From positions 1 through 48,209 of the forward strand of contig NZ_ACQL01000094.1 in NCBI RefSeq assembly GCF_000175195.1: DNA of 48,209 bases. The letters are read 5' to 3'. Positions 31,010 through 42,230 of the stretch are shown in pieces. The stretch comes from Actinobacillus minor NM305 (GTDB lineage: Bacteria > Pseudomonadota > Gammaproteobacteria > Enterobacterales > Pasteurellaceae). Made by a program: the position numbers and the translations under genes. Numbering within the stretch: position 1 is the first letter of the stretch; every line of letters begins with the position of its first letter. The notes beneath the pieces are model-generated. The model saw only the letters and a list, made by a program, of their open reading frames with translations. It was not told where the DNA came from and did not search any database.

Positions 31010-33397
31010 ATGAAATTCAATGAATCTTGGTTGCGTGAGTGGGTAAATCCTGCCATTTCAACAGAGCAATTATGCGACCAAATTACAATGTTAGGCTTAG
31101 AAGTTGATAGTGTTGATCCCGTTGCCGGTGAATTTAGCGGTGTAGTAATTGGTGAAGTGGTATCAGCAGAACAACACCCTGATGCAGATAAATTACGTGT
31201 AACAAAAGTAAATGTCGGTGGCGACCGTCTATTGGATATTGTTTGTGGCGCACCTAACTGCCGTGCCGGTTTAAAAGTGGCTTGTGCGGTTGAAGGCGCA
31301 TTGCTACCGGGCGATTTTAAAATTAAGAAAACCAAACTGCGTGGTCAGCCATCAGAAGGAATGTTATGTTCTTATTCTGAACTAGGTATCAAAGAAGATC
31401 ATAGCGGTATCATTGAATTACCATTAGATGCACCGGTAGGTGTTGATTTCCGTGAATATCTAAACTTAAATGATGTAGCAATTGAAATTAGCTTAACGCC
31501 GAACCGTGCGGATTGTTTAAGTATTCGTGGTATTGCACGTGAAGTGAGTGTTATCAATCAAGCAGAAGTTTCTGCACCTGAAATTGCCGCTGTAACGGCA
31601 ACTATTTCAGATAAAGTAGCTGTTGAATTACAAGCACCGGAGGCTTGCCCACGTTATTTATCTCGTGTCGTGAAGAATGTGAATGTTAATGCACAATCTC
31701 CGTTATGGCTACAAGAGAAACTCCGCCGTTGTGGTATTCGTTCTATTGACCCTATCGTAGATATTACAAACCTCAGCTTGCTTGAATTAGGTCAGCCAAT
31801 GCATGCTTTCGATGCTTCAAAAATTGAAGGCGCAATTCAAGTGAGAATGGCAAAAGAGGGCGAAGAGTTAGTTTTATTAGACGGAACCACTGCAAAATTA
31901 CAAGCGAATACCTTAGTGATTGCTGACCAAAAAGGTGCTTTAGCGATGGCAGGGATCTTTGGCGGTGAAGCAAGTGGTGTGAGCAAAGAAACAAAAGATG
32001 TTGTTTTAGAAGCAGCATTTTTCGCCCCATTAGCGATTACAGGTCGTGCGCGTCAATATGGGTTACATACTGATGCTTCACATCGTTTTGAGCGTGGTGT
32101 TGATCCAGAATTAACACGTCAAGCAATGGAACGCGCAACAGCCCTTCTTCTTGATATTTGTGGTGGCGAAGCAGGCGAAATCGTTGAAGCCGTTAGCGAA
32201 GCGCATTTACCTAAACGCAATACGGTAAGTTTACGCCGTAGCAAATTAGATGCGGTGATCGGTTATCATATTGAAGATGCTACGGTAACAGATATTTTAA
32301 CTCGCTTAGGCTTGAATGTGACTTTTGCAAATGATACCTGGACTGCAGTAGCGCCAAGTTGGCGTTTTGATATTGAGATTGAAGAAGATCTCATTGAAGA
32401 AGTCGCTCGTATCTATGGCTATAATAATATTCCAAATAACTCGCCTTTATCTCATTTAACCATGAAAGGTACGCCAGAGAAATTATTGGAAATTGCTCGT
32501 GTACGCGCAGCATTTGTGGATAGCGATTATCAAGAAGTAGTAACTTATAGCTTCGTTGATCCAAAAATCCAAACTTTGTTACACCCAGAGCAAGAAGCGT
32601 TAATGCTACCAAACCCAATTTCAAGCGAAATGTCGGCAATGCGTGTGTCGCTTTTAACGGGGTTATTAGAAACAATCGTATATAATCAAAATCGTCAGCA
32701 AAACCGTGTTCGTATTGTTGAAACAGGTTTACGCTTCATTCCAGATGAAAATGCAGAGTCAGGTGTTCGTCAAGAGTCTGTTATTGGGGCAGCGATTGTA
32801 GGCGATAAACGTCCGGTTCACTGGGAACATAAAGCTGAATCTGTTGATTTCTTTGATTTAAAAGGCGATATTGAACGTATTTTCTCATTAACTGTTGTTC
32901 GTAACGATTTAAAATTTGTCGCTAAAGCATTCCCAGCATTACACCCAGGGCAATCTGCAGCAATTATGTTAGATGGTAAAGAAATTGGCTTTATCGGAAC
33001 ATTACACCCGTCGTTAGTTCAGAAATTAGGCATTAAAGGCAAACCAATTGTTTGTGAAGTTTTGGCTTCAGCAATTGCAGAGCGTCCAATTCCAGTAGCA
33101 AAAGAGATCTCTAAATTCCCTGCAAATAATCGTGATATTGCGGTGGTTGTTGATGAGAATGTTGCAGCAGGCGAAGTGTTAGATGCTTGTCGTTCATCGG
33201 GTGGCGATAAATTAGTGGGCGTGAGTCTGTTTGATGTTTATCGTGGCACAAACCTTGCAGAAGGTAAGAAAAGTTTAGCGATTAGTTTAACGGTACAAGA
33301 CACCGAAAAAACGTTAGAGGAAGATGAAATTAATGCGGTGATTCAAGCTGTATTAGCAGATTTATCGCAACGTTTTAATGCAACATTACGTGACTAA
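31010..33397 (+). CDS. pheT: Phenylalanine-tRNA ligase beta subunit
   Basis: The 795-residue protein has normal PheT length and order: an N-terminal tRNA-binding OB domain (about 39-150; [26 protein letters not shown]), B3/B4 editing domain, B5 domain ([27 protein letters not shown]), catalytic-like core, and a C-terminal anticodon-binding fold ([24 protein letters not shown]). It hydrolyses misacylated Tyr-tRNA-Phe and stabilises PheS. It lies 97 bp after pheS and 27 bp before ihfA, in one transcript. Confidence 0.96.
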   Translation: MKFNESWLREWVNPAISTEQLCDQITMLGLEVDSVDPVAGEFSGVVIGEVVSAEQHPDADKLRVTKVNVGGDRLLDIVCGAPNCRAGLKVACAVEGALLPGDFKIKKTKLRGQPSEGMLCSYSELGIKEDHSGIIELPLDAPVGVDFREYLNLNDVAIEISLTPNRADCLSIRGIAREVSVINQAEVSAPEIAAVTATISDKVAVELQAPEACPRYLSRVVKNVNVNAQSPLWLQEKLRRCGIRSIDPIVDITNLSLLELGQPMHAFDASKIEGAIQVRMAKEGEELVLLDGTTAKLQANTLVIADQKGALAMAGIFGGEASGVSKETKDVVLEAAFFAPLAITGRARQYGLHTDASHRFERGVDPELTRQAMERATALLLDICGGEAGEIVEAVSEAHLPKRNTVSLRRSKLDAVIGYHIEDATVTDILTRLGLNVTFANDTWTAVAPSWRFDIEIEEDLIEEVARIYGYNNIPNNSPLSHLTMKGTPEKLLEIARVRAAFVDSDYQEVVTYSFVDPKIQTLLHPEQEALMLPNPISSEMSAMRVSLLTGLLETIVYNQNRQQNRVRIVETGLRFIPDENAESGVRQESVIGAAIVGDKRPVHWEHKAESVDFFDLKGDIERIFSLTVVRNDLKFVAKAFPALHPGQSAAIMLDGKEIGFIGTLHPSLVQKLGIKGKPIVCEVLASAIAERPIPVAKEISKFPANNRDIAVVVDENVAAGEVLDACRSSGGDKLVGVSLFDVYRGTNLAEGKKSLAISLTVQDTEKTLEEDEINAVIQAVLADLSQRFNATLRD

Positions 33398-33424
33398 TCA
33401 TTACTCGTTTAGTAAGGATATTTT

Positions 33425-33721
33425 ATGGCTCTCACTAAAATTGAACTTGCAGAAGCTCTGGTTGAAAAATGTGGCTTTGAGAAGCGAACGGCAAAATTAT
33501 TTATTGATCAGTTTTTCGAAGAAATTAAAAGAGCATTAACAACCGGAGAAGAGGTAAAATTATCAGGATTTGGTAATTTTTCTGTTCGAGAAAAAAATGC
33601 ACGTCCCGGTAGAAACCCAAAAACGGGAGAAAGCGTTGCGGTTTCTGCTCGTCGAGTAGTAGTGTTCAAAGCAGGACAAAAAATGCGTGATCGTGTAGAA
33701 CATGCAAAAGTGAAGAAATAA
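33425..33721 (+). CDS. ihfA: Integration host factor alpha subunit
   Basis: The 98-residue protein is Ihf[43 protein letters not shown] (the DNA-intercalating beta arm with its proline) and [14 protein letters not shown]. With IhfB it bends DNA in recombination and transcription. It is cotranscribed with pheST, the conserved arrangement. A 16-bp perfect hairpin follows. Confidence 0.95.
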   Translation: MALTKIELAEALVEKCGFEKRTAKLFIDQFFEEIKRALTTGEEVKLSGFGNFSVREKNARPGRNPKTGESVAVSARRVVVFKAGQKMRDRVEHAKVKK

Positions 33722-33733
33722 AAATCTGAAAAT

Positions 33734-33768
33734 GTTTTACCCTAAATGGTTGCCATTTAGGGTAAAAC
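33734..33768 (+). other. 16-bp perfect hairpin between ihfA and nlpC
   Basis: GTTTTACCCTAAATGG (33734-33749), loop TTG, CCATTTAGGGTAAAAC (33753-33768). No T tract follows (AGAGGGT), so it may be an mRNA-stabilising or processing site or partial attenuator rather than an intrinsic terminator. It lies 13 bp before the nlpC start. Confidence 0.7.
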
Positions 33769-33781
33769 AGAGGGTATTTTA

Positions 33782-34297
33782 ATGAAACGTATATCAAAAT
33801 TGGCATTAGTCAGTTTAACTGCAATTTTAACCGCTTGTTCTTCTTCAGATGATGTTCATGTATCAGGTCCTATAAAGGCAAAAGCAGGTATTTATCGCAC
33901 AAATCAAGCTAATTTGGGCGATCCGATTATGGTTATAGCCAATTTAAGTGAACATCAGCAAGAATGGAAAGGGACTCGTTATCGCTTAGGTGGAACATCT
34001 AAAAGTGGAGTGGATTGTTCAGGCTTTATGCAGATTACATTTCGTGATCTCTTTGGTATTGATTTACCTCGTACAACAACAGAACAAGCTAATGAAGGCA
34101 GACGCGTGTCTAAAAGTGAAATTAAAACAGGCGATTTAGTTTTCTTCAAAACAGGCCGTGGACCGAATGGCAAACATGTTGGTGTTTATGTGAAAAACGG
34201 GCAATTTCTCCACGCCTCTACAAAAGGTGGGGTTATCTATTCTGATTTAGATTCGCCATATTGGTCAAAAACATTTTGGCAGGCGCGCCGTTTATAA
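33782..34297 (+). CDS. nlpC: NlpC/P60 lipoprotein endopeptidase
   Basis: The 171-residue protein has a lipoprotein signal (lipobox LTAC, Cys 19) and an NlpC/P60 domain with the catalytic set Cys in VDCSGFMQ, His in KHVGVYV, and a third polar His in FLHAST. It cleaves peptidoglycan stem peptides at the outer membrane side of the periplasm. The place after ihfA supports the nlpC assignment. An Apl-type uptake core (33830-33838) overlaps the lipobox codons. Confidence 0.88.
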   Translation: MKRISKLALVSLTAILTACSSSDDVHVSGPIKAKAGIYRTNQANLGDPIMVIANLSEHQQEWKGTRYRLGGTSKSGVDCSGFMQITFRDLFGIDLPRTTTEQANEGRRVSKSEIKTGDLVFFKTGRGPNGKHVGVYVKNGQFLHASTKGGVIYSDLDSPYWSKTFWQARRL

Positions 34298-34309
34298 AAT
34301 AAGCGAACC

Positions 34310-34467
34310 ACTCGGAAAAATTTGAAGTCGATCACAAATTTGAAAATTGAGCTTTGAAAAGGCTCACAAATTAACGTAATCTTACATGCAACAAAAATAA
34401 GTGTTGTGTTCAACAACCGGATTCATAAATTTGCTTTCCGAGTAGCCCCTAATAAGGGGCTTTTTTT
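34310..34467 (+). ncRNA. Candidate structured small RNA with terminator, between nlpC and nrdR
   Basis: ACTCGGAAA (34310-34318) can pair with TTTCCGAGT (34435-34443), closing a region with internal hairpins (TGAGC...GCTCA near 34352-34370; GTTG/CAAC near 34405-34417). A strong terminator follows: AGCCCCT (34444-34450), AATA, AGGGGCT (34455-34461), then seven T. Two readings fit: a 150-nt RNA starting near 34305, or a 78-nt RNA from a promoter with -10 TAATCT (34377-34382) and a CRP-like site upstream. It could also be a long nlpC 3' UTR. No known family recognised. Confidence 0.5.
34321..34336. promoter_or_regulatory. CRP-like site
   Basis: TTTGA-N6-TCACA fits TGTGA-N6-TCACA with one change. 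Its centre is about 61 bp before a start predicted from TAATCT at 34377-34382, the usual class I distance. This supports a CRP-controlled short RNA. Confidence 0.4.
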
Positions 34468-34560
34468 ATGCATACACATTTTTAATGAGTGTGATTAGAT
34501 TGATTTTTTTATAAAAAACATCGACAATCAGAAAATTCGCATATAACTGGAGAAAAGAGC

Positions 34561-35010
34561 ATGCGTTGTCCTTTTTGTGCCGCAGAAGAAACGAAGGTCA
34601 TTGATTCCCGTTTAGCCGCAGATGGTTACCAAATACGTCGTCGCCGAGAGTGTACGGTGTGTAAAGAACGTTTTACAACGTTTGAATCAGCAGAACTTCT
34701 TGTCCCTTATATTGTAAAAAGCAATGGTAACCGAGAGCCTTTTGATGCAAGTAAGTTAAAGATGAGTTTGGCTAAAGCTTTAGAAAAACGCCCTGTAAGC
34801 GCAGACGATTTAGAGAAAGCGGTTAATCAAATTATTATTCAGCTTCAAGCAACAGGCGAAAGGGAAGTGCCTAGCAAACTTGTCGGTAATTTAGCGATGG
34901 ATGCATTAAAACGCTTAGATAAAGTGGCATATATTCGTTTTGCTTCAGTTTATTTGAGTTTTGGCGATATTGAAGAATTTATTAAAGAAATTGAAAAATT
35001 ACGAGAATAA
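34561..35010 (+). CDS. nrdR: Ribonucleotide reductase repressor NrdR
   Basis: The 149-residue protein is NrdR: a zinc ribbon (C3-x2-C6 and C31-x2-C34; [34 protein letters not shown]) and an ATP-cone domain ([32 protein letters not shown]). It senses dATP/ATP and represses nrd genes. The next gene, 18 bp downstream, is ybgI-like rather than the ribD found after nrdR in enterics. Confidence 0.96.
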   Translation: MRCPFCAAEETKVIDSRLAADGYQIRRRRECTVCKERFTTFESAELLVPYIVKSNGNREPFDASKLKMSLAKALEKRPVSADDLEKAVNQIIIQLQATGEREVPSKLVGNLAMDALKRLDKVAYIRFASVYLSFGDIEEFIKEIEKLRE

Positions 35011-35027
35011 TAAAGAGAGGATAACCT

Positions 35028-35798
35028 ATGCTGACAAACTTAGCGTTAGAACAGCTTTTGAATGAAAAATTAAATGCGAAAGCAATTAGTGATTATGCAC
35101 CGAATGGATTGCAAGTTGAAGGCAAACGTGAAATCCGTAAAATTATTACCGGTGTAACTGCAACACTACCGCTAATTGAAAAAGCGATTGAGAAAAATGC
35201 AGATGCGATTTTAGTTCATCACGGTTATTTTTGGAAAAGCGAAGATCCTTGTATTCGAGGAATGAAAGGCAAACGTATCAAACAGTTACTGGTTAATGAC
35301 ATTAATTTATTTGGTTACCACTTACCGTTAGATATTCACCCTGAATTAGGAAATAACGCTCAATTAGCGACATTGTTAGGCGTTAAGAATTTAACCGGTT
35401 TAGAAGATAAACCTTATTCAATTCCTGTTTATGGTGAATTAGAAACAGCGATCTCTGCAACCGAATTGGCACAGCGTTTAGAAAATGGATTAAATCGTAA
35501 TGTCATCTTGTGTGATGAATTTGTAGCTGAATTCCCGCATAAATTGATTAAAACTGTTGCGATTTGCACGGGAGGCGGTCAGGGATATATTGATTTAGCG
35601 GCTGCCAAAGGTATTGATGCCTTTATTAGTGGAGAAATTTCTGAACAGACTACCCATTCAGCCAGAGAGCAGGGCATTTATTATTTTGCCGCAGGTCATC
35701 ATGCTACAGAGCGTTATGGCATTAAAGCATTAGGCGAATGGCTTGCGCAAGAATATCAATTAGACGTTGAATTTATTGATATTGATAACCCAGCATAA
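35028..35798 (+). CDS. ybgI: NIF3/YbgI-family dinuclear metal protein
   Basis: The 256-residue protein has the NIF3 metal-site residues: [26 protein letters not shown], and C-terminal [14 protein letters not shown], as in E. coli YbgI, a toroidal hexamer binding two metals per chain. It may act as a GTP cyclohydrolase-like or nucleic-acid-related enzyme; its role is not settled. Follows nrdR by 18 bp, and aroA follows after 40 bp. Confidence 0.9.
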   Translation: MLTNLALEQLLNEKLNAKAISDYAPNGLQVEGKREIRKIITGVTATLPLIEKAIEKNADAILVHHGYFWKSEDPCIRGMKGKRIKQLLVNDINLFGYHLPLDIHPELGNNAQLATLLGVKNLTGLEDKPYSIPVYGELETAISATELAQRLENGLNRNVILCDEFVAEFPHKLIKTVAICTGGGQGYIDLAAAKGIDAFISGEISEQTTHSAREQGIYYFAAGHHATERYGIKALGEWLAQEYQLDVEFIDIDNPA

Positions 35799-35838
35799 TG
35801 ATTATTTTTTATTTTTAGCAACACAACGGATTTTTATA

Positions 35839-37137
35839 ATGGAAAAATTAACACTTGCTCCGATTTCTCGCATTGAAGGCGAGATCAACTTACCCGGCTC
35901 AAAAAGTTTATCAAATCGCGCATTATTGCTTGCAGCTTTAGCTCAAGGCACAACTCAAGTAACGAACTTGCTCGATAGTGATGATATTCGTCATATGCTT
36001 AATGCATTAAAGGCGCTTGGCGTTAAATATGAATTATCTGCGGATAAAACGATTTGCACAGTCGAAGGTGTAGGCGGTGCATTCCAATGGCAAAATGGCT
36101 TATCGCTATTTTTAGGAAATGCAGGTACGGCAATGCGGCCACTCACAGCTGCGCTTTGCTTAAAAGGTAAAGAAGAAGCAGAGGTTGTTTTAACCGGCGA
36201 ACCTCGTATGAAAGAGCGCCCAATTAAACATTTAGTGGATGCATTACGTCAGGTAGGCGCACAAATTCAATATTTGGAAAATGAAGGCTATCCACCCGTT
36301 GCCATTCGTAATACAGGGCTAACAGGTGGCAAAGTAAAAATTGATGGTTCAATCTCTAGCCAATTTTTAACGGCATTATTAATGTCTGCGCCATTAGCAG
36401 AAGGCGATATGGAAATTGAAATTATTGGTGAGCTTGTTTCTAAACCTTATATTGATATTACCTTAGCGATGATGAAAGATTTTGGGGTAACTGTTTCTCA
36501 TCAGAACTACCAAACTTTCTTTGTTAAAGGTCAGCAAAGTTATGTATCGCCAGAAAAATATATGGTTGAAGGCGATGCATCATCGGCGTCTTATTTCCTT
36601 GCTGCAGGTGCGATTAAAGGGAATGTGAAAGTAACCGGAATTGGTAAAAATTCTATTCAAGGCGACCGCTTGTTTGCCGATGTGTTGGAAAAAATGGGTG
36701 CTAAAATTACTTGGGGCGAAGATTTTATTCAAGCAGAACGAGGCGAGCTTAAAGGCATTGATATGGATATGAACCATATCCCTGATGCAGCAATGACAAT
36801 TGCAACTACCGCACTGTTTGCCGAAGGCGAAACCGTTATCCGAAATATCTATAACTGGCGCGTGAAAGAAACAGACCGTTTAACAGCAATGGCAACGGAG
36901 TTACGTAAAGTGGGCGCTGAAGTTGAAGAAGGGGAAGATTTTATCCGAATTCAACCGCTTGCATTGGATCAATTCCAGCACGCAGAAATTGAAACTTACA
37001 ATGATCATCGTGTGGCAATGTGTTTTTCACTGGTGGCATTATCCAATACACCGGTAACCATTTTAGATCCGAAATGTACGGCAAAAACGTTTCCAACCTA
37101 TTTTGATGAGTTAGCAAAATTATCGGTAAGGGAATAA
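35839..37137 (+). CDS. aroA: 3-phosphoshikimate 1-carboxyvinyltransferase (EPSP synthase)
   Basis: The 432-residue protein is a class I EPSP synthase: [85 protein letters not shown]. The GTAMRPL segment is that of glyphosate-sensitive enzymes. It makes EPSP from shikimate-3-phosphate and PEP. ATG 35839 is chosen as the conserved MEKLTLAPI start. An Apl-type uptake core lies at 36665-36673. A hairpin terminates it. Confidence 0.96.
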   Translation: MEKLTLAPISRIEGEINLPGSKSLSNRALLLAALAQGTTQVTNLLDSDDIRHMLNALKALGVKYELSADKTICTVEGVGGAFQWQNGLSLFLGNAGTAMRPLTAALCLKGKEEAEVVLTGEPRMKERPIKHLVDALRQVGAQIQYLENEGYPPVAIRNTGLTGGKVKIDGSISSQFLTALLMSAPLAEGDMEIEIIGELVSKPYIDITLAMMKDFGVTVSHQNYQTFFVKGQQSYVSPEKYMVEGDASSASYFLAAGAIKGNVKVTGIGKNSIQGDRLFADVLEKMGAKITWGEDFIQAERGELKGIDMDMNHIPDAAMTIATTALFAEGETVIRNIYNWRVKETDRLTAMATELRKVGAEVEEGEDFIRIQPLALDQFQHAEIETYNDHRVAMCFSLVALSNTPVTILDPKCTAKTFPTYFDELAKLSVRE

Positions 37138-37141
37138 AAAG

Positions 37142-37180
37142 AAATCTCTCATTGACGAAAGTGAATGAGAGATTTTGATT
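37142..37180 (+). terminator. Terminator of aroA
   Basis: AAATCTCTCATT (37142-37153) pairs perfectly with AATGAGAGATTT (37164-37175), then TTGATTTTT. It directly abuts the ARG boxes. Confidence 0.85.
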
Positions 37181-37210
37181 TTTAATTCATTTTTATTGCA
37201 TATCTATTCA
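37176..37210. promoter_or_regulatory. Pair of ARG boxes (ArgR operator) before argA
   Basis: TGATTTTTAATTCA (37176-37189) and TGCATATCTATTCA (37197-37210) each differ at one outer-arm position from TGAAT-N4-ATTCA. They start 21 bp apart, the spacing of paired 18-bp ARG boxes with a 3-bp gap that bind the ArgR hexamer. The boxes overlap the likely argA promoter, so arginine should repress the gene. Confidence 0.8.
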
Positions 37211-37249
37211 TTTTGAGTTATAACTACACTATTAAAAAGTGAGGAAATT

Positions 37250-38560
37250 ATGCGTAATACAGAATTAGTTCAATGGTTCAGACAATCCACGCCTTATGTG
37301 AATATGCATAGAGGGAAAACCTTTGTCATTATGTTAGATGGTAATGCGGTTGCTCATCCCAATTTTGTGAACATCGCCAATGATATTAGTTTGTTACATA
37401 GTTTAGGTATTAAATTGGTACTCGTGTTTGGCGCTCGTTATCAAATTGACGAATTATTAGCAAAAAATAACCGCTTGTCGCAATATCATCATCACATTCG
37501 AGTGACAGATCTCGAAACGCTAGAGTATGTCAAACAAGCTGTTGGAGGCCTACATTACGATATTTTCTCTCGTCTTTCTTTACGTTTGCCAAACTCGCCT
37601 GTTATCAATGTTGTGAGTAGCAATGCGATCTTAGCTCAACCTTTAGGGGTTATTGATGGCGTGGATTATGGGCTAAGCGGCAAAATTCGCCGTATCAATG
37701 TCGAACATATTGAACAGCAATTAGAACAAAATGCGATTGTTTTGATTAGCCCGATTGCGCCTTCTGTAACAGGGGAGATGTTTAATTTACCTTTTGAAGA
37801 GATTGCTACTCAAGTTGCGATTAAGCTAAAAGCCGATAAACTGATTGGTTTTTGTGAAACGCAAGGTTTATTAGATGAACACGGCGAAGTAGTCCCAGAT
37901 ATTCATCCTCGTGAAGCCAAACGCTATTTATCCAATTTGATTGAAGCGGGGAAATATCACGACTCAACCGCTCGCTTTCTCCAAGCTGCTGTGGAAGCAA
38001 GCAATGCTGGGCTTAAACGTGCGCACTTACTTAGCTATAAAGAAGATGGCTCATTGCTTCAAGAGTTATTTTCTCGAGATGGTATTGGTACGCAATTATC
38101 TCAAGAAAGTTCGGAACATATTCGCATTGCAACGTCTCACGATATTCCAAGTTTACTGAATTTAATTCGACCTTTAGAAGAGCAAGGCATTTTAGTCAAA
38201 CGTTCTCGTGAACAACTTGAGGTTGAAATTAGCCGTTATACCATTATTGAGCGAGATGGTATTGTGATTGCCTGTGCGGCATTAAACCATTTTGAAGAGG
38301 AAAAAATGGCAGAAATGGCTTGCGTTGCGGTACACCCAGACTATCGTGATTCATCTCGTGGCGATGTGTTACTTGATGCGATTAAGCGTAGAGCCGTGCA
38401 ATTAGGTGTTGAGAAATTGTTTGTTTTAACAACACGTACAACACAGTGGTTCCAAGAACGCGGCTTTGAATTAAAAGGTACAGAAGATCTGCCTGCTTAT
38501 AAGCGTGAACATTATAATTACCAACGAATGTCGAAAATTTTGGTGTTGGATTTAGTGTAA
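37250..38560 (+). CDS. argA: N-acetylglutamate synthase
   Basis: The 436-residue protein is a classic ArgA: an amino-acid-kinase-like domain (about 1-290; [15 protein letters not shown], arginine feedback site) and a C-terminal GNAT domain (295-436; [41 protein letters not shown]). It catalyses the first arginine step, acetyl-CoA plus glutamate. ARG boxes upstream support it. An Apl-type core is at 37470-37478. Confidence 0.95.
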   Translation: MRNTELVQWFRQSTPYVNMHRGKTFVIMLDGNAVAHPNFVNIANDISLLHSLGIKLVLVFGARYQIDELLAKNNRLSQYHHHIRVTDLETLEYVKQAVGGLHYDIFSRLSLRLPNSPVINVVSSNAILAQPLGVIDGVDYGLSGKIRRINVEHIEQQLEQNAIVLISPIAPSVTGEMFNLPFEEIATQVAIKLKADKLIGFCETQGLLDEHGEVVPDIHPREAKRYLSNLIEAGKYHDSTARFLQAAVEASNAGLKRAHLLSYKEDGSLLQELFSRDGIGTQLSQESSEHIRIATSHDIPSLLNLIRPLEEQGILVKRSREQLEVEISRYTIIERDGIVIACAALNHFEEEKMAEMACVAVHPDYRDSSRGDVLLDAIKRRAVQLGVEKLFVLTTRTTQWFQERGFELKGTEDLPAYKREHYNYQRMSKILVLDLV

Positions 38561-38562
38561 TA

Positions 38563-38605
38563 ACAAGCGGTCAAATTTGGGGGTAAATTTACATTTACCC
38601 CTTAA
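38563..38605. terminator. Apl-type uptake signal and two-way terminator
   Basis: A perfect ACAAGCGGTCAAATTT (38563-38578) is followed by GGGGTAAAT (38580-38588), TTAC, ATTTACCCC (38593-38601). The stop codon of the convergent LysR gene lies inside the hairpin. Confidence 0.8.
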
Positions 38606-39494
38606 CTAACGCTTCTTTTTGCTCTTTCATCAACGTTGCTAAAAAATCAATAAATACCTTCACTTTTGGCGATAAATAGCGGCGATTAGGATATAACAAG
38701 CTAATATCCAATTTCCTTTGATCAAGATGTTCTAAAATCGGAATAAGTTCGCCATTTTTTAATTCTTTAGTGACTAAACATTTCGGAATGTTGATAATTC
38801 CTTGATGGTCTTTTGCCATTTGGACGAGAGAGTAGCCATTATTACTATAAATTCTGCCTTTCGCTTTATATCTTAATGTTTCCTCGCCGAATGAAAAATC
38901 CCACGTTTGATGATTTTCATAGAGTAAGCAAGTGTGTTGGTCAAGATCTTGAATCGTTCTTGGCGTACCGTGAATAGCGAGATATTCAGGTGAAGCCACA
39001 ATGATTTGATGTGATTCAGCAATTTTTTTAGCTACAATACTGCTATCTTCTAATCGTCCAACTCGGAGCACTAAATCAAAACCTTCTGAAACGACATCTA
39101 CTCGTCTATCGTTAAATTCGAGATGTAATTCAATATACGGATAGGCTTCAAGGAATTTCCCTAAATGAGGCGCAACAAAGCGTGAACCGAAGTCCATTGG
39201 TAAAGAGAAGGAGAGTTTGCCGGTTAAATTCTCGCTGATGTTATTGATGCTGTCATCAGCTTCTTTGAGTTCATTAAGAATAGGCTGGCAGCGTTGATAG
39301 TAAAGTAACCCTGCTTCCGTTGGCGTAATCTTTCTGGTAGTTCGGTGTAATAAGCGAACATTAAGATGCTCTTCAAGTTGTGCGACCAACTTACTTGCCA
39401 TCGCCAAAGATATGTCCAATTGTTGAGCAGCTTGAGTAAAACTTTGCGTTTCGATCACTTTACAAAATAGGCTAATTGCATTTAGTTTATCCAT
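38595..39494 (-). CDS. LysR-family transcriptional regulator
   Basis: The 299-residue protein starts at ATG 39494 (MDKLNAISLFCKVIETQSFTQAAQQLDISLAMASKLVAQLE, HTH) and has a full substrate domain of the DmlR/CrgA group (LPMDFGSRFVAPHLGKFLEAYP, RVDVVSEGFDLVLRVGRLEDSS). It is divergent from topA by about 130 bp, but topA is not an expected target, so the regulated gene is unclear. Confidence 0.86.
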   Translation of the reverse strand: MDKLNAISLFCKVIETQSFTQAAQQLDISLAMASKLVAQLEEHLNVRLLHRTTRKITPTEAGLLYYQRCQPILNELKEADDSINNISENLTGKLSFSLPMDFGSRFVAPHLGKFLEAYPYIELHLEFNDRRVDVVSEGFDLVLRVGRLEDSSIVAKKIAESHQIIVASPEYLAIHGTPRTIQDLDQHTCLLYENHQTWDFSFGEETLRYKAKGRIYSNNGYSLVQMAKDHQGIINIPKCLVTKELKNGELIPILEHLDQRKLDISLLYPNRRYLSPKVKVFIDFLATLMKEQKEALVKG

Positions 39495-39622
39495 TTCGTT
39501 TATTTTCTTCTTCTTTATATTGTAATTTTCTTGTAGCCTTGCTATCGTAAAAATAGTCTGTAAAAAAATCAATGAAAAAAGTTATTTCACTTAAATTTTA
39601 AAATGCTTATTGGGAAAGAATA

Positions 39623-42223
39623 ATGGGAAAATCATTAGTTATTGTGGAGTCGCCCGCTAAGGCAAAAACCATTAACAAATATTTGGGTAGCGATTATGTC
39701 GTCAAATCAAGTGTGGGTCATATTCGTGATTTGCCAAAAAGTGGTACCGAGGAAAAAGCGGAGCGAGCTAAACCTACATCAACCAAAGGATTGACAGCTG
39801 AACAAAAAGCAAAACTCAAGGCAGAAAAAGAAAAAAATGCGTTGGTAAAACGTATGGGTATTGATCCTTACCACGGCTGGAAGGCTAATTATCAAATTAT
39901 GCCGGATAAACAAAAAGTGGTATCAGAACTGAAATCGTTAGCCAAAAAGGCAGACCATATCTATCTTGCAACCGACTTGGATAGAGAAGGGGAAGCTATT
40001 GCATGGCATTTGCGTGAAGTGATTGGTGGCGATGATAATCGCTTTAGCCGTGTAGTTTTTAATGAGATCACGAAAAATGCTATTCAAAAAGCATTTGAAC
40101 ATCCGGAACAATTAAACTTAGACCGTGTTAATGCTCAACAAACTCGCCGATTTTTAGATCGCGTGGTGGGCTTTATGGTTTCTCCGTTACTCTGGAAGAA
40201 AGTCGCAAGAGGGCTTTCTGCCGGTCGAGTACAATCGGTTGCCGTTAAATTATTGGTCGAGCGTGAACGAGAAATTAAGGCATTCCAACCAGAAGAGTAT
40301 TGGGAAATTCTAGCGAATACGCAAACAAAACGTAAAAAACTACCGCTTGAATTAACCAATTATCAAGGTAAGAAATGGCAGGCAAGAAATGAAGCGGAAG
40401 CAATGCAAGCGGTTAAAAACTTGCAGCAATCTGCATTTATTGTGAGTGAAATTGATCAAAAACCAACAAGCTCAAAAGCCAGTCCGCCTTTTATTACATC
40501 GACATTACAGCAAACCGCAAGCACCCGTTTGGGATTTGGTGTGAAGAAAACAATGATGTTGGCACAGCGTTTATATGAAGCTGGTTACATCACTTATATG
40601 CGTACCGACTCCACCAATTTAAGCCAAGATGCTTTGACAATGGCTCGGGGTTATATTGAGAAAAAATTTGGGCAAGACTATTTACCGGCTAAACCGAATT
40701 TTTATTCGAGTAAAGAAAATGCTCAAGAGGCTCACGAGGCAATCCGTCCTTCTGATGTAAATGTGTTGATGTCCGATCTTAAAGGTATGGATAAAGATGC
40801 GGAGCGTTTATATGATTTAATTTGGCGCCGTTTCTTAGCTTGTCAAATGACGCCGGCACAATATGATTCAACCAGTTTAACGGTTACGGCAAATGATTAT
40901 GAGTTCAAAGCGAAAGGCCGAGTTTTACGTTTTGATGGTTGGACAAAAGCGTTACCTATCCAAGGGAAAACGGCAGAAGATCAGGAATTACCGAATGTAG
41001 AATTAAATGAGGTTCTGACACTCGATGAGCTCGTTCCAAGCCAACATTTTACTAAACCGCCGGCACGTTATTCTGAAGCGGCTCTCGTAAAAGAGTTGGA
41101 AAAGCGTGGCATTGGTCGTCCTTCAACCTATGCTGCGATTATTTCAACTATTCAGGAGCGTGGTTATGTTCGTACCGAAAACCGCCGTTTCTATGCTGAA
41201 AAAATGGGTGAGATCGTTACAGATCGATTAAATGAATCCTTTGGGGATTTAATGAACTACGATTTTACCGCTAATATGGAAGAAACCTTAGACCAAATTG
41301 CGGAAGGGAATAAAAACTGGATTTCGGCGCTTGATACCTTCTTTAAGGATTTTTCAGAACAATTAACTAAGGCGGAATTGGATGAGCTTGAAGGCGGAAT
41401 GAAGCCAAACAGTCTCGTGCCAACGGATATTGATTGCCCGACTTGCGGACGTAAAATGGCAATTCGTACCGCTTCGACAGGGGTATTCTTAGGTTGTACC
41501 GGCTACGCATTGCCACCAAAAGAGCGTTGTAAAACAACAATGAATTTAATTCCGGAAGCTGAATTACTCAATGTGCTGGACGATGAAACAGAAACGAAAG
41601 CGTTAATGGCTCGTAAGCGTTGCCCGAAATGTGATTCGGCGATGGATAGCTATGTTATCGACCCAAGTAGAAAATTACATGTTTGCGGTAACAATCCAAA
41701 CTGTGATGGTTATATTATCGAAGCCGGTAGTTTTAAAATTAAAGGTTATGATGGCCCAATTGTCGAATGTGATAAATGCGGCGCAGATATGCATTTAAAA
41801 TTAGGACGTTTTGGCAAATATATGGGCTGCACGAATTGTGATAATACCCGTAAAATTCTGAAAAATGGTGAAGTTGCACCGCCACGTGAAGAGCCAATTC
41901 CATTTCCTGAATTGAAATGCGAAAATGCGGATGCTTATTTTGTTTTGCGTGATAGTGCGGTTGGTGTGTTTATGTCAGCGCATAATTTCCCGAAAGTGAG
42001 AGAAAGCCGTCCTGCGAAAGTATCGGAATTAGCACAATATCGTGATCGGTTACCGGAAAAATTACAGTATTTAGCCGATGCGCCATTAACCGACCCTGAA
42101 GGCAATCTAGCCATTATTAGTTTTAGTCGTAAAGAGAAACGTCAATATGTAACGTCAGAGAAAAACGGCAAAAAAACCAAATGGATTGTAGATTATCTTG
42201 ATGGAAAATGGGTAGAACGTTAA
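39623..42223 (+). CDS. topA: DNA topoisomerase I
   Basis: The 866-residue type IA topoisomerase has a Toprim domain ([38 protein letters not shown]), catalytic Y325 in [31 protein letters not shown], and three C-terminal zinc-ribbon domains ([44 protein letters not shown]). It relaxes negative supercoils. Length and order are as in E. coli and H. influenzae. A 270-bp MITE-like element now separates it from its terminator. Confidence 0.96.
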   Translation: MGKSLVIVESPAKAKTINKYLGSDYVVKSSVGHIRDLPKSGTEEKAERAKPTSTKGLTAEQKAKLKAEKEKNALVKRMGIDPYHGWKANYQIMPDKQKVVSELKSLAKKADHIYLATDLDREGEAIAWHLREVIGGDDNRFSRVVFNEITKNAIQKAFEHPEQLNLDRVNAQQTRRFLDRVVGFMVSPLLWKKVARGLSAGRVQSVAVKLLVEREREIKAFQPEEYWEILANTQTKRKKLPLELTNYQGKKWQARNEAEAMQAVKNLQQSAFIVSEIDQKPTSSKASPPFITSTLQQTASTRLGFGVKKTMMLAQRLYEAGYITYMRTDSTNLSQDALTMARGYIEKKFGQDYLPAKPNFYSSKENAQEAHEAIRPSDVNVLMSDLKGMDKDAERLYDLIWRRFLACQMTPAQYDSTSLTVTANDYEFKAKGRVLRFDGWTKALPIQGKTAEDQELPNVELNEVLTLDELVPSQHFTKPPARYSEAALVKELEKRGIGRPSTYAAIISTIQERGYVRTENRRFYAEKMGEIVTDRLNESFGDLMNYDFTANMEETLDQIAEGNKNWISALDTFFKDFSEQLTKAELDELEGGMKPNSLVPTDIDCPTCGRKMAIRTASTGVFLGCTGYALPPKERCKTTMNLIPEAELLNVLDDETETKALMARKRCPKCDSAMDSYVIDPSRKLHVCGNNPNCDGYIIEAGSFKIKGYDGPIVECDKCGADMHLKLGRFGKYMGCTNCDNTRKILKNGEVAPPREEPIPFPELKCENADAYFVLRDSAVGVFMSAHNFPKVRESRPAKVSELAQYRDRLPEKLQYLADAPLTDPEGNLAIISFSRKEKRQYVTSEKNGKKTKWIVDYLDGKWVER

Positions 42224-42230
42224 AAATATA

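Noticed and set aside
34310..34467. Region considered as 6S, tmRNA, SRP RNA, GcvB or Spot 42
   Set aside because: None of the diagnostic conserved segments of these RNAs was seen; only a short GU-rich run recalls GcvB.
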